Positions 45,354-54,133 of a stretch of DNA of 64,000 nucleotides are shown here, piece by piece. Where the stretch lies: positions 310,001 to 374,000 of the forward strand of contig NZ_CP046056.1 of NCBI RefSeq assembly GCF_016132445.1. The letters run 5' to 3'. Source of the DNA: Venatoribacter cucullus. Its GTDB lineage: Bacteria > Pseudomonadota > Gammaproteobacteria > Pseudomonadales > Oceanobacteraceae. The stretch's first letter is position 1. Each line of letters begins with the position of its first letter. The position numbers and the translations under genes are program-made. Below the pieces are notes generated by a model. The model did no database searches and was not told the DNA's origin. It worked only from the letters and a program-made list of their open reading frames with translations.

Positions 45354-46181
45354 TCAGGGTTGTTCGCCGGTGGTAACCGGAGTGGCCGGATCGTTGCCCC
45401 ATTCAGACCAGGAGCCGGCATAGCCTTTAATGTTCAGGCCAAGGATTTTCCCGACCAGATAAGTAAAACCGGAACGGTGATGCGTCTGGCAATGGGTGGC
45501 CACTTCTTTAGTGGCATCAATACCCAGATCGTTCAGCAGGGAACGGAAGGTTTCCAGATCGTTAATGCGCAGGCCGCGGGCTTTGTTCATGCCCAGGGTC
45601 CATTCGTAATTGACCGCGCCGGGAATATGACCGCCGCGGGCAGAAATTACTTTCTCGCCGGTGTATTCGGCCCGTGAGCGGGCATCCCAGATGGCAAAAT
45701 CCGGTTGCCCCAGCCGCTGCAGAATCTGTTCTTTGGTCAGCGAGCAATCCGGATTGCGCAATTCAGCCTGATAGACCGATGCAGTCGGCAGCGTTTCCGT
45801 GCTGCTGGTGGGCAGCCCCTCGGCGCGCCAGGCGACCAGGCCGCCGTTCAGATAGGAATACCGGGTGTGCCCCAGGCAGTCGAGTACCCAGATCAGGCGT
45901 CCGGCCCAGCCGCCGCCTTCGTCATCGGAGCAGATCACATGGGTGTCTGGGGTCAGGCCCAGCTCACTGAAAACTTCACTCAATTGGGCCAGGGACGGCA
46001 GAGCGCCCGGGGTAGGAGCGGTGCCCAGCTGCAGACGTTTGAAATCCAGCCACACCGAACCGGGAATATGGTTCTGCAGGTAATTGTCGCGGCCGGCCTG
46101 CTCAATAATCAATACCTGTCCGGATACCGGCAGGCTGGCCGCCAGTTGGCTGGGTTCCAGTAATAAAGGAAAGCGATTCAT
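45354..46181 (-). CDS. Two-domain rhodanese sulfurtransferase
   Basis: A 275-residue thiosulfate/3-mercaptopyruvate sulfurtransferase-type protein with two rhodanese domains. The N-terminal one is inactive (GRDNYLQNHIPGSVWLDF, no active cysteine); the C-terminal one carries the active-site loop with cysteine in THCQTHHRSG near residue 232, preceded by FAIWDARSRAEYTGE and GHIPGAVNYEW. The substrate cannot be fixed from the loop. It precedes psd by 8 bp, the same pairing as in Pseudomonas. Confidence 0.92.
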   Translation of the reverse strand: MNRFPLLLEPSQLAASLPVSGQVLIIEQAGRDNYLQNHIPGSVWLDFKRLQLGTAPTPGALPSLAQLSEVFSELGLTPDTHVICSDDEGGGWAGRLIWVLDCLGHTRYSYLNGGLVAWRAEGLPTSSTETLPTASVYQAELRNPDCSLTKEQILQRLGQPDFAIWDARSRAEYTGEKVISARGGHIPGAVNYEWTLGMNKARGLRINDLETFRSLLNDLGIDATKEVATHCQTHHRSGFTYLVGKILGLNIKGYAGSWSEWGNDPATPVTTGEQP

Positions 46182-46262
46182 GCTGACACAGCCCCGATAA
46201 ATGCTGACGAGTGCGCGAGTTTAGCCAACCTGAATGATTCTGTCAGGTTTCTGTTTTCCGGC

Positions 46263-47906
46263 TCAGTCTGTCGGCGGGCGCTGGCGGCGTTGTTCGGTAT
46301 TAATCCGCAGGGCCGTCAGGCCATGGCAGGTAACAATGCACAGGTTTTTGAAATCGATAAATTCTGCCTGCGTGAAGGGCGGCTGGTTGTCATTCCCCAG
46401 CGCCATAACCAGCCCAATGGGCTGCGCACCGGCATCAATCGACATCATCATGCAGTGCTGCGGCAGGCGGGCAGTCATGGCTGGCGGAATATGCGTCAGA
46501 TAGCGGGCCCGGTTGTCCGGGTTCAGCAGTACCGCTGATTGTTTTTCCATCAGTTTGGTAAACAGTGATGGAGTGCGCAGATCAATCAGAAAGCTCCGCA
46601 ACGGTGCTTGTTCGCTCAGGCCTTCGCTGTAAAGCACTTTCAGTGCGGTGCGTTCGCGGTTGAGCAGGGCAATGCAGGCTGCCGGCATACCCAAGCCACT
46701 GCAGATGCCTTTCAGCATGCCGCGCATCAGGTAATGCAGATCACCGAAGCTGTCTGGTTCGTGCTGTAACTGGCGCAGCAGTTTTTTCATATACAGGGGA
46801 TCCTGACGGCGCTCGGGTGGGGGAGCGTTGGGCGCAGTCGGGGTGCCAGCCGGTGCGTCGTCGACGGTGCTGGTCTGGTGTTCACGGAATGGCTGGCGCA
46901 GACCCGCCGGCGGAATATCCTCCTGGCCCATGGGATTAACCCAGGGGTAGGGCTGATAGGCAGTTGCCGGGCTTACCAGCAGGTGCAGGCCGGTGGCGGC
47001 GCTGCTGTGCTGGTTACGGGTGGTCTGTACCTGCAGCTGGCGCAGATGCGGCCGCAGTATGTGAATCGAACGTCCCAGCCAGTTAGCGATCAGGTGCTGC
47101 CAGCGCTGGCAGCGCGGGCTGTCGGGGGCAATATGCCAGTGCCAGGCCAGTGCATTGGCCATCAGGCAGATCATGAAGGGTTGATGGCAGCGGTGCATCA
47201 GAGCGCGCTGATCGTCGCTGTCTCTGGGGTCGTGCCGGCGCAGATGCCGCCATTGGGCGCGATCCGGCCATTGGGCCGGTTCATACAGAGATTGTGCCAT
47301 GGCGGGCAGATGCAGTTGTCGGGCTAATTGCGGCCATTCGCGCTGGGCCGGGCCGAAGATCATCCGGCTGGCCGGCAGCAGGTCTATGTCGTTGCCCAGC
47401 AGGTGCAGCCAGTTACGCACCGGTGGGTGCTGCAACAGCCACAACCACAGCGGTGCGGACGACATCAGGGTGCTCCAGCGGGCATAATGGGGCGTGGTGT
47501 TGTTCAGCACGCTGGCCCAGTCGGCGGCCAGATTGCCGGCCAGCTGCGCCGTGAGTAAGGCGCGGCGGTACAGCTGCAGATGGGCTTCATCGGTATCGGC
47601 GGCCACCACCGGCAGCTGTTTCATCAGTTTTACCAGTGACTCCAGGCCCAGCAGAGCCAGGCAGCTGGCGGCCCCCGATACCTGCGCCAGGCTGTTGGGA
47701 CGGTTGCGGGCCACATGCTGCTGCAAATGCAGACACAGGGCTGCGTCCTGTTCAACCAGTGGCGCCAGATCATCAAAGCTGACGCGGCGGTGCTGCAGCT
47801 GCTTTTTGATCCGCAGGCGGGTTTCCGCCAGAATCGGAAAATCCTGGCTGGCGCCGGTTTTGCGCCACAGGCCGGCCGCTGGCGGAGTAATGAGTACAGA
47901 TGTCAT
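46263..47906 (-). CDS. HDOD domain protein with C-terminal GAF-like domain
   Basis: A 547-residue protein. An HDOD-type helical domain covers about residues 20-290 (QLQHRRVSFDDLAPLVEQDA, ALLGLESLVKLMKQL, TAQLAGNLAADWA). A Pro-rich linker spans about 330-370, and a GAF-like domain lies from about 385 to the end (LMRGMLKGICSGLGMPAACI, IGLVMALGN). HDOD proteins are signalling adaptors without a conserved catalytic site. Synteny with the Pseudomonas gene next to motA supports a role in motility or signalling. It is divergent from motA. Confidence 0.85.
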   Translation of the reverse strand: MTSVLITPPAAGLWRKTGASQDFPILAETRLRIKKQLQHRRVSFDDLAPLVEQDAALCLHLQQHVARNRPNSLAQVSGAASCLALLGLESLVKLMKQLPVVAADTDEAHLQLYRRALLTAQLAGNLAADWASVLNNTTPHYARWSTLMSSAPLWLWLLQHPPVRNWLHLLGNDIDLLPASRMIFGPAQREWPQLARQLHLPAMAQSLYEPAQWPDRAQWRHLRRHDPRDSDDQRALMHRCHQPFMICLMANALAWHWHIAPDSPRCQRWQHLIANWLGRSIHILRPHLRQLQVQTTRNQHSSAATGLHLLVSPATAYQPYPWVNPMGQEDIPPAGLRQPFREHQTSTVDDAPAGTPTAPNAPPPERRQDPLYMKKLLRQLQHEPDSFGDLHYLMRGMLKGICSGLGMPAACIALLNRERTALKVLYSEGLSEQAPLRSFLIDLRTPSLFTKLMEKQSAVLLNPDNRARYLTHIPPAMTARLPQHCMMMSIDAGAQPIGLVMALGNDNQPPFTQAEFIDFKNLCIVTCHGLTALRINTEQRRQRPPTD

Positions 47907-48033
47907 GAGGGTTTGTATAACTGCCCGTTGTCGCCTTTACTTACAAGCTGCTGATGTTAACCGGATATCGGCCGATACACTCAACTATAGACATAAATTA
48001 TTCTTCCGCTGGTTGCCCTAAGGACGTTAACGG

Positions 48034-48885
48034 ATGCTGTTTCTGATTGGTCTGAGCATTGTTTTTGGCAGTGTGCTGTATGGCTATGTGATGTCACATG
48101 GCAATCTGCTGGCCTTATGGCAGCCCTTTGAAATTCTGATTATTGTCGGTGCCGCCTTCGGTGCCTTCCTGATTTCCAATCCCTGGCATGTGGTGAAACA
48201 TTGTTTCAGAATGACCCCGCAAATCATCATGGGCAGCAAGGTAAACAAAGCCCTGCACATGGATGTTCTCGGGCTGCTGTATGACATTCTCAACAAAGCC
48301 CGCCGTGAAGGTATTATGGCCATTGAGGCGGATGTCGAAAGCCCGTCCTCCAGTGCGCTGTTTTCCCGTTATCCGGCCATTCAGGCCAATGAAGAACTGG
48401 CCCATTTTATCGCCGATTATTTCCGTATTATTGCCGCCGGCAACCTGACGTCCTTCGAGCTGGAAGCGTTGATGGATCAGGAAATTGAAGCCCGTATGCA
48501 CGAACTGGAAACGCCCGCCAATGCGGTGGGCCGGGTCGCGGATGCCTTGCCGGGCTTTGGTATTGTCGCTGCCGTATTGGGGATTGTGATTACCATGGGC
48601 GCCATTGATGGCGAAATTGCGGCCATTGGTGCCCACGTCGCCGCGGCTCTGGTGGGGACCTTTATGGGGGTTTTTCTCGCTTACGGTATTGTCGGCCCGG
48701 TCAGTGCGGTGCTGCACCATCTGGCGGAGGAAGAAATCAAACTGTACGAAGCGGTGAAGTCCTGCGTTATTGCTTCGCTTAACGGTCTGCCGCCGCAGCT
48801 GGCGGTGGAGTTTGGCCGTAAATCTCTGTTCACCCGTGACCGGCCGACCTTTACCGAGGTCGAAAGCAAGGTGCGGAGCCGCTGA
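48034..48885 (+). CDS. motA: Flagellar motor stator protein MotA
   Basis: Inner-membrane stator subunit, 283 residues, four transmembrane helices: LFLIGLSIVFGSVLYGYVM, EILIIVGAAFGAFLI, then after a long cytoplasmic loop (NKARREGIMAIEADV ... torque residues near FSRYPAI) ADALPGFGIVAAVLGIVIT and HVAAALVGTFMGVFLAYGIV. The pattern is the proton-type MotA of gammaproteobacteria. The stop codon overlaps the motB ATG by one base (TGATG), giving tight translational coupling. 127 bp separate it from the divergent HDOD gene. Confidence 0.95.
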   Translation: MLFLIGLSIVFGSVLYGYVMSHGNLLALWQPFEILIIVGAAFGAFLISNPWHVVKHCFRMTPQIIMGSKVNKALHMDVLGLLYDILNKARREGIMAIEADVESPSSSALFSRYPAIQANEELAHFIADYFRIIAAGNLTSFELEALMDQEIEARMHELETPANAVGRVADALPGFGIVAAVLGIVITMGAIDGEIAAIGAHVAAALVGTFMGVFLAYGIVGPVSAVLHHLAEEEIKLYEAVKSCVIASLNGLPPQLAVEFGRKSLFTRDRPTFTEVESKVRSR

Positions 48886-49925
48886 TGGAAAATCTGGGCC
48901 AGAACAAAAACATCGTTATTCGTCGTATTAAAAAAGGCAAACATGGCCACCATGGTGGTGCCTGGAAAGTGGCGATGGCGGATTTTGCGCTGGCCATGAT
49001 GGCGCTGTTTCTGGTGCTGTGGATTATCAGTAATTCCGACGAAACCCAGCGCGCCGCTATTTCCGGTTATTTTCAGGACCCGCTGGCTTACGAAGAAGGC
49101 CGTAAAGTACCGTCACGTTATGTGATTGATCTGGGTGGCTCGCCATCGCAGGCCGATAATGTGGCGGAATCAGAAGTGATTGATCCGGAAAAAATTCTGC
49201 AGGCGGAAGAAATTGAAAGCATGGCGGAAGCCATTGAACGGCAGCGGCTGGAAAACAAAAAAGCCCAGATCGAAGAGCGCATTAATGCCAGTCCGACCCT
49301 CAGCCCGTTTAAAGATCAGCTGTTGCTGGACATCACCACTGAAGGTTTGCGGTTGCAGATTGTCGATAAGACCAACCGGCCGATGTTTGATACCGGCAGC
49401 GCACGGCTGAAATATTATTCTGAAGATATTCTGTGGGAGCTGGCGCCGTTAATGGCCGCTATGGATAACCGTTTGTCCATTGCCGGCCATACCGATGCGG
49501 CACGCATGGGCGGGGTGGATGAATCTGAAGATGCCAACTGGAGCCTGTCAGCGATCCGGGCTGACAGTGCGCGCCGAGCACTGATGGAAGCCGGGGTGCC
49601 GAAGACGCAGATCGCGCAGGTGATTGGCATGGGGGATACCGCGCCGCTGGATGCCAACGACCCTTATGCAGCCGTTAACCGGCGTATTTCCATTACCCTG
49701 CTGAATATTCGTTCTGAAGCCAGCGTGCGCAACCGTGGTGCTGAACCCGAGGTGGAATTTATTAACGGAGGTGAGGCGGGTGCCGATGGCGAAGCCGGCA
49801 CCGCTGACCCGCGTGAACCGGTGATTAATCGTTCCGGCTCGATGCTGGAGCGGCTGCGCCAGCAGCGCGAAGCGCGGGATAATCCTTACGATAACCCGCC
49901 CAACGAAGAAGAAGCGTTCTGGTAG
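48885..49925 (+). CDS. motB: Flagellar motor stator protein MotB
   Basis: Partner of MotA, 346 residues. A short cytoplasmic N-terminus (IVIRRIKKGKHGHHGGAWKV) leads into one transmembrane helix, MADFALAMMALFLVLWI, whose aspartate is the proton-carrying residue. The periplasmic OmpA-like peptidoglycan-binding domain lies from about 175 to 290 (LAPLMAAMDNRLSIAGHTDA, NWSLSAIRADSARRALME, NRRISITLLN). The C-terminal 50 residues are variable. The TAG stop lies 7 bp before MITE copy 2. Confidence 0.95.
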   Translation: MENLGQNKNIVIRRIKKGKHGHHGGAWKVAMADFALAMMALFLVLWIISNSDETQRAAISGYFQDPLAYEEGRKVPSRYVIDLGGSPSQADNVAESEVIDPEKILQAEEIESMAEAIERQRLENKKAQIEERINASPTLSPFKDQLLLDITTEGLRLQIVDKTNRPMFDTGSARLKYYSEDILWELAPLMAAMDNRLSIAGHTDAARMGGVDESEDANWSLSAIRADSARRALMEAGVPKTQIAQVIGMGDTAPLDANDPYAAVNRRISITLLNIRSEASVRNRGAEPEVEFINGGEAGADGEAGTADPREPVINRSGSMLERLRQQREARDNPYDNPPNEEEAFW

Positions 49926-49932
49926 TGTTTAA

Positions 49933-50194
49933 GGAGCCTCTGAATAACTCTGCACAGCTCTGCGCGAGTATTTGCGGGCTGCAGAGCAAGGCGGTGAACG
50001 CAGAGAATGGCGAGCCCTTTTCAAGTTCGCCAACGCCGCTATACGGCCCGGAAAGCCGCGCCCTACGGGGATTGCAGGAAAGTCCTGACTCGGTGTCGCC
50101 GGGTTTTGACAGAACCCGTTATGCCTTCAACCCGGCTTCGTGATTCAGAACTTTCCTGCAATCCAGAGCGGGCATCGAGTTATTCAGAGGCTCC
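49933..50194. mobile_element. MITE-like element, copy 2 (262 bp)
   Basis: Same length, ends and most internal sequence as copy 1 at 8954-9215, with scattered substitutions. Terminal repeats GGAGCCTCTGAATAACTC and complement are perfect here. Both flanks read TTAA, the likely target duplication. The right TTAA provides the TAA stop of rsgA, read on the other strand. It lies between the convergent motB and rsgA genes. Confidence 0.88.
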
Positions 50195-51232
50195 TTAAAG
50201 CCCGGTCAGGGTTTGCACAATGCGCCGGTAACTGTCGAAGCGGCGCTCGCTGATGTCGCCTTTTTTTACCGCCGCACGAATGGCGCAACCGGGTTCCTGC
50301 TCATGGGCGCAGTCGCGAAAACGGCAGTAACCGGCCAGCGGCCGTAATTCGCGGAAGCCGTACAGCACCTCATCTTCACTCATGTGCCATAAACCGAATT
50401 CACGGATGCCGGGCGAGTCGATTAAATCGCCACCGGCCGGGAAGTGGTACAGCCGCGCGGTGGTGGTGGTGTGTTTGCCTTTGCGGGTATTTTCTGACAG
50501 CGCCCCCACTTTCAGTTCTTCACCCGGCAGCAGGGTGCCGATGAGTGAGGATTTACCGACCCCCGACTGGCCGACAAACACACTGGTGCGGCCGTTGAGG
50601 AATTCTTTCAGTTCACCCAGGCTGCTGTCGTCCTGACTGCATACCCGCAGGGTGCGGTAGCCCAGCTGTTCATAGCTGTGCAGCATTTTAATAAAGTGGT
50701 CGCGGTTGCTGTCGTTAATCAGGTCGGTTTTATTCAGCAGAATAATCGGCTCGATGCCGCAGTTTTCCGCCGCCACCAGGTAGCGGTCAATCAGGTTGGC
50801 ATGGGCTTCCGGTTCCGGCGCAATCACCAGCACAATAAAATCAATGTTGGCGGCCACCGGTTTGATTTCGTTATAGGGGTTGGGGCGGGATAATTCCGAT
50901 TGCCGCTCCTGCACCATTTCCACCACACCGCTGTGCACGCCATTCACTTCCGGACCGGGGCGGAACACCACGTTGTCGCCGGTCACCAGTGAGCCCAGGT
51001 TGGCACGTAAGTGGCAACGGTAGCGCTGCCCCTGCAGTTCGCCCTGCAGGGCTTCAATTTCCACCAGCGAGCCAAAGTGGGCGATGACCCGGCCGGCGGT
51101 TTCGGCGCCCAGTTCACCGGCCTGTAATAAGGTGCTGATGCCGGATTCTTTTTTCTGTACGCGGGCGGCTTTTTCTTCCTGGATTTTTTCTACCCGCCAG
51201 GTCTGGCGGCGGGTCAGCTTTCGTTTGCTCAT
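50195..51232 (-). CDS. rsgA: Ribosome small subunit GTPase RsgA
   Basis: A circularly permuted GTPase that checks 30S maturation. OB fold at the N-terminal third (GRVIAHFGSLVEIEAL, RCHLRANLGSLVTGDNV), then the permuted G domain with LLNKTDLI, GQSGVGKSSLIGTL, the HTTT switch segment and DSPGIREFGL, and the C-terminal zinc cluster CRFRDCAHEQEPGC. 345 residues. The N-terminal KRKLTRRQTWRVEKIQ is typical. The TAA stop is the first triplet outside the MITE, inside its target-site duplication. Divergent from orn, as in Pseudomonas. Confidence 0.95.
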   Translation of the reverse strand: MSKRKLTRRQTWRVEKIQEEKAARVQKKESGISTLLQAGELGAETAGRVIAHFGSLVEIEALQGELQGQRYRCHLRANLGSLVTGDNVVFRPGPEVNGVHSGVVEMVQERQSELSRPNPYNEIKPVAANIDFIVLVIAPEPEAHANLIDRYLVAAENCGIEPIILLNKTDLINDSNRDHFIKMLHSYEQLGYRTLRVCSQDDSSLGELKEFLNGRTSVFVGQSGVGKSSLIGTLLPGEELKVGALSENTRKGKHTTTTARLYHFPAGGDLIDSPGIREFGLWHMSEDEVLYGFRELRPLAGYCRFRDCAHEQEPGCAIRAAVKKGDISERRFDSYRRIVQTLTGL

Positions 51233-51330
51233 GCTGTAGCACTGCGTTGACGGTTGATGGCCATTGTCCGTGTTGGCTGGCAGTGGCGCAAGTTGCTAAA
51301 CTTCCCGCACTTTTAACCAGGTAGCAGACT

Positions 51331-51873
51331 ATGAGCCAGAACGATTATTTAGTGTGGATGGATTTGGAAATGACCGGTCTGGATCCGGAGCGGGACGTGA
51401 TTCTGGAGATCGCCACCATCGTCACCGATGGCAACCTGAACGTGATTGCTGAAGGCCCGGTGCTGGCGGTGCAGCAGCCGGATGTGCTGCTGGATGCCAT
51501 GGATGACTGGAACACCAAAACCCACGGCAATTCCGGCCTGACCGAACGGGTGCGCAACAGCACCACCGATGCCCGTGCTGCCGAGCTGGCGACGCTGGAA
51601 TTTCTGCGTCCTTACGTTAAGGCCGGGGCGTCACCACTGTGCGGTAACAGCATCCACCAGGACCGCCGTTTTCTGGTGAAATATATGCCGGAACTGGAAG
51701 CCTATATGCATTACCGCAATATTGATGTGTCTACCGTTAAGGAACTGGCCAAACGCTGGAAACCGGAAGTGGTGTCGTCCTTTCAGAAGCAGGGGTCGCA
51801 TCAGGCGCTGGATGATATTCGCGAATCCATTGCCGAGATGCTGCATTACCGCGAGCATTTCCTGAAGGTGTGA
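51331..51873 (+). CDS. orn: Oligoribonuclease
   Basis: DEDDh 3'-5' exonuclease that degrades 2-5 nt RNAs and the pGpG from cyclic-di-GMP breakdown, which links it to the many cyclic-di-GMP proteins in the window. Motifs: [10 protein letters not shown] (D and E), [11 protein letters not shown] (D), and [11 protein letters not shown] (H and D). 180 residues, standard. ATG 51331 is preceded by CCAGGTAGC. It converges with the GAF-GGDEF gene. Confidence 0.96.
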   Translation: MSQNDYLVWMDLEMTGLDPERDVILEIATIVTDGNLNVIAEGPVLAVQQPDVLLDAMDDWNTKTHGNSGLTERVRNSTTDARAAELATLEFLRPYVKAGASPLCGNSIHQDRRFLVKYMPELEAYMHYRNIDVSTVKELAKRWKPEVVSSFQKQGSHQALDDIRESIAEMLHYREHFLKV

Positions 51874-51877
51874 TGCC

Positions 51878-52924
51878 TCAGTCGTGCTGCGCTTCGTGCA
51901 GCACACAGAGCCGGTCACGACCCTGATCTTTCGCCAGATACAGGGCCTGGTCGGCCAGATCCATCAGGTCAGCCTCGCTTTCCAGTCCGCGCGCTTCGGT
52001 GCCGGCAATGCCGATACTCAGGGTTACCTGCAGCTGCGGGTCGATCTGCGGAAAACGCAATGACCGCACCCGTTGCAGCACCCGTTCTGCCAGTTCGGTC
52101 GCGCGCCGGGTGTCACAGTTATCCAGCACCACCATAAATTCCTCGCCGCCATAGCGGCCAACCGTATCGTCAGAGCGCAGACAATGGCGCAATGCGGTGG
52201 CAATGCCCTGCAATACCTGATCGCCGGCGGCGTGGCCGAAGCGGTCGTTAATGCGTTTGAAATAATCGGCATCCAGCATCAGCACCGACAGCGGGGTCAG
52301 GTTCAGCAAATGGCGCTGATACGCCCGGTGCAGAATCTGCTTAATGGCCCCCTGATTCCACAGCCGGGTCAGGCTGTCGATGCGTGCTTCCTGCCAGGCT
52401 TCATCCAGCTCACCGATCAGTTCAATTTGCGAATCACTCAGCTGGGTCAGGTTGACTTCGGTTTGCGCCCAATTGCCGATATCGCGCAGCATTTCCGCCT
52501 CTTCCGGGCCGAAGGTTCGTGGCTGAGTATCAATAATGCACAGGGTGCCAATGTTCTGGCCGCGGCTTTTTAACAGAAACCCGGCATAAAAGCGGGCATT
52601 GGGCGGGCCAAGCACATAGGGGTTATCGGCAAAGCGCGGATCCTGCAGGGTGTCCGGGCAGATCAGCATTTCGTCTTCCAGCAGGGTGTGCTGGCACAGA
52701 GAATCGCTGCGCGGGGTGCTGAGCAGGTCGGCGCCCTGAATGGATTTAAACCATTGAGTGTCGGCTTCCATCAGCGACAGATAGGCGATGGGTACATTAA
52801 ATAAGCGGTACAGGATGCGGGTAATGCGGTCGAATCGCTCTTCCAGCGGCAAATACAGAATGTCGAGAGCCTGCAGCGCTTCAAGACGCAGTTGTTCCTG
52901 TTGCGGATGAGCGGCTGGTGGCAT
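51878..52924 (-). CDS. GAF-GGDEF diguanylate cyclase
   Basis: A 348-residue cytoplasmic protein. GAF domain about residues 25-165 (RLFNVPIAYLSLMEADTQWF, SLCQHTLLEDEML, YAGFLLKSRGQNIGTLCIID), then a GGDEF domain with LMLDADYFKRINDRFGHAAGD, the active GGEEF (in RYGGEEFMVVL) and SIGIA. Both the metal aspartate and the signature are intact, so it should make cyclic-di-GMP. No RxxD inhibitory site is seen just before GGEEF. It is inserted between orn and queG relative to the Pseudomonas order, so it is probably a lineage-specific addition. Confidence 0.92.
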   Translation of the reverse strand: MPPAAHPQQEQLRLEALQALDILYLPLEERFDRITRILYRLFNVPIAYLSLMEADTQWFKSIQGADLLSTPRSDSLCQHTLLEDEMLICPDTLQDPRFADNPYVLGPPNARFYAGFLLKSRGQNIGTLCIIDTQPRTFGPEEAEMLRDIGNWAQTEVNLTQLSDSQIELIGELDEAWQEARIDSLTRLWNQGAIKQILHRAYQRHLLNLTPLSVLMLDADYFKRINDRFGHAAGDQVLQGIATALRHCLRSDDTVGRYGGEEFMVVLDNCDTRRATELAERVLQRVRSLRFPQIDPQLQVTLSIGIAGTEARGLESEADLMDLADQALYLAKDQGRDRLCVLHEAQHD

Positions 52925-52959
52925 GGCAGATCTCCCTGGTTGTCGCTGTGAGACAGAGT

Positions 52960-54069
52960 TTAGCTGTTATTGACCGCGTTGCTGAGCTGTTGTTGCAGGG
53001 CCCAGTCGATGTGTTCCTGCACCAGTGGCGTGGCCAGCGGCCGGCGTTGTTGCAGCGCCGCCTGAATATCCAGACTGGCCGGCGCATTGCCCAGCGCCAC
53101 GGCAATATTACGCAGCCAGTTTTCGTAACCGGTACGACGGATGGGCATGCCTTCGGTACGGTTCAGGAAGGTTTGTTCATCCCAGCTGAATAACTCCAGC
53201 AATGTGGCTTTATCCAGCCGGTGACGGGGGGAGAAATCCGCTTCGGTGGTCGGTTTGCTGAAGCGGTTCCAGGGGCAGCCAATCTGGCAGTCATCGCAGC
53301 CGAAAATGCGGTTGCCCAGACCAGCGCGCAATTCCGTGGGAATCGGGCCTTTCAGTTCGATGGTTAAATACGAAATGCAGCGCCGGGCATCCAGTATATG
53401 CGGCCCGACAAAGGCCTGGGTTGGACAAATATCCAGACAGGCAGTGCAGCGACCGCAGTGGTCGGCGCGGTCCGGGGTATCCACTGGCAGCGGCAGATCG
53501 GTGAGAATTTCGCCGAGGAAAAAATACGAGCCGGCTTTGCGGTTGATCAGCATGGTGTTCTTGCCGATCCAGCCCAGTCCGGCGTTGGCCGCCAGCGCCC
53601 GCTCCAGTACCGGCGCGCTGTCGACAAAGGCGCGGAAGCCCAGGGGACCGGCCGCCTGTTGTAAGCGATTGCCCAGTTCGGTCAGGCGTTTGCGCATCAG
53701 TTTGTGGTAATCACGGCCCAGCGCATAGCGGGAAATATAGGCGCGGTGTTTATCCGTCAGCGCCCCGGCCAGCTCCACGCCGGGGGCGCGGTAGTCCATC
53801 CGTACGCTGATTACCCGCAGCGTACCGGGCAGCAATTCTGCCGGCCGTGAGCGCATATTGCCGTGGTCGGCCATATAGCCCATCTCACCGTGATACCCCG
53901 CCGCCAGCCATTGTTGCAGGCGTTGTTCATCCTCAGTCAGCGCCACACCGGTGACTCCGACTTGCTGAAAGCCCAGTTCTTCCGCCCATTGCTGCAGCTG
54001 CTGGCGCAGTAACCGCAGCGGGTCGGTGGTGGCAGAAGGGCACTGATAAGCAGATTGCTGGTCCGGCAT
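52960..54069 (-). CDS. queG: Epoxyqueuosine reductase
   Basis: Reduces epoxyqueuosine to queuosine in tRNA wobble position 34, using cobalamin and iron-sulfur clusters. Two 4Fe-4S cysteine sets are visible: HCGRCTACLDICP and GCDDCQIGCPWN. Also seen: RVISVRMDY, ISRYALGRDYHKLMRKRL and GWIGKNTMLIN. 369 residues from ATG 54069; the frame to 54135 overlaps the nnr start region on the other strand and adds no family sequence. A HEAT-like C-terminal segment (NWLRNIAVALGNA) follows. Divergent from nnr. Confidence 0.95.
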   Translation of the reverse strand: MPDQQSAYQCPSATTDPLRLLRQQLQQWAEELGFQQVGVTGVALTEDEQRLQQWLAAGYHGEMGYMADHGNMRSRPAELLPGTLRVISVRMDYRAPGVELAGALTDKHRAYISRYALGRDYHKLMRKRLTELGNRLQQAAGPLGFRAFVDSAPVLERALAANAGLGWIGKNTMLINRKAGSYFFLGEILTDLPLPVDTPDRADHCGRCTACLDICPTQAFVGPHILDARRCISYLTIELKGPIPTELRAGLGNRIFGCDDCQIGCPWNRFSKPTTEADFSPRHRLDKATLLELFSWDEQTFLNRTEGMPIRRTGYENWLRNIAVALGNAPASLDIQAALQQRRPLATPLVQEHIDWALQQQLSNAVNNS

Positions 54070-54133
54070 GGGTTCGTCTTGGCGGCTGGCTTCGATATAC
54101 TGCCGCCAATGTATCACAACGGACCCCCGGCAC

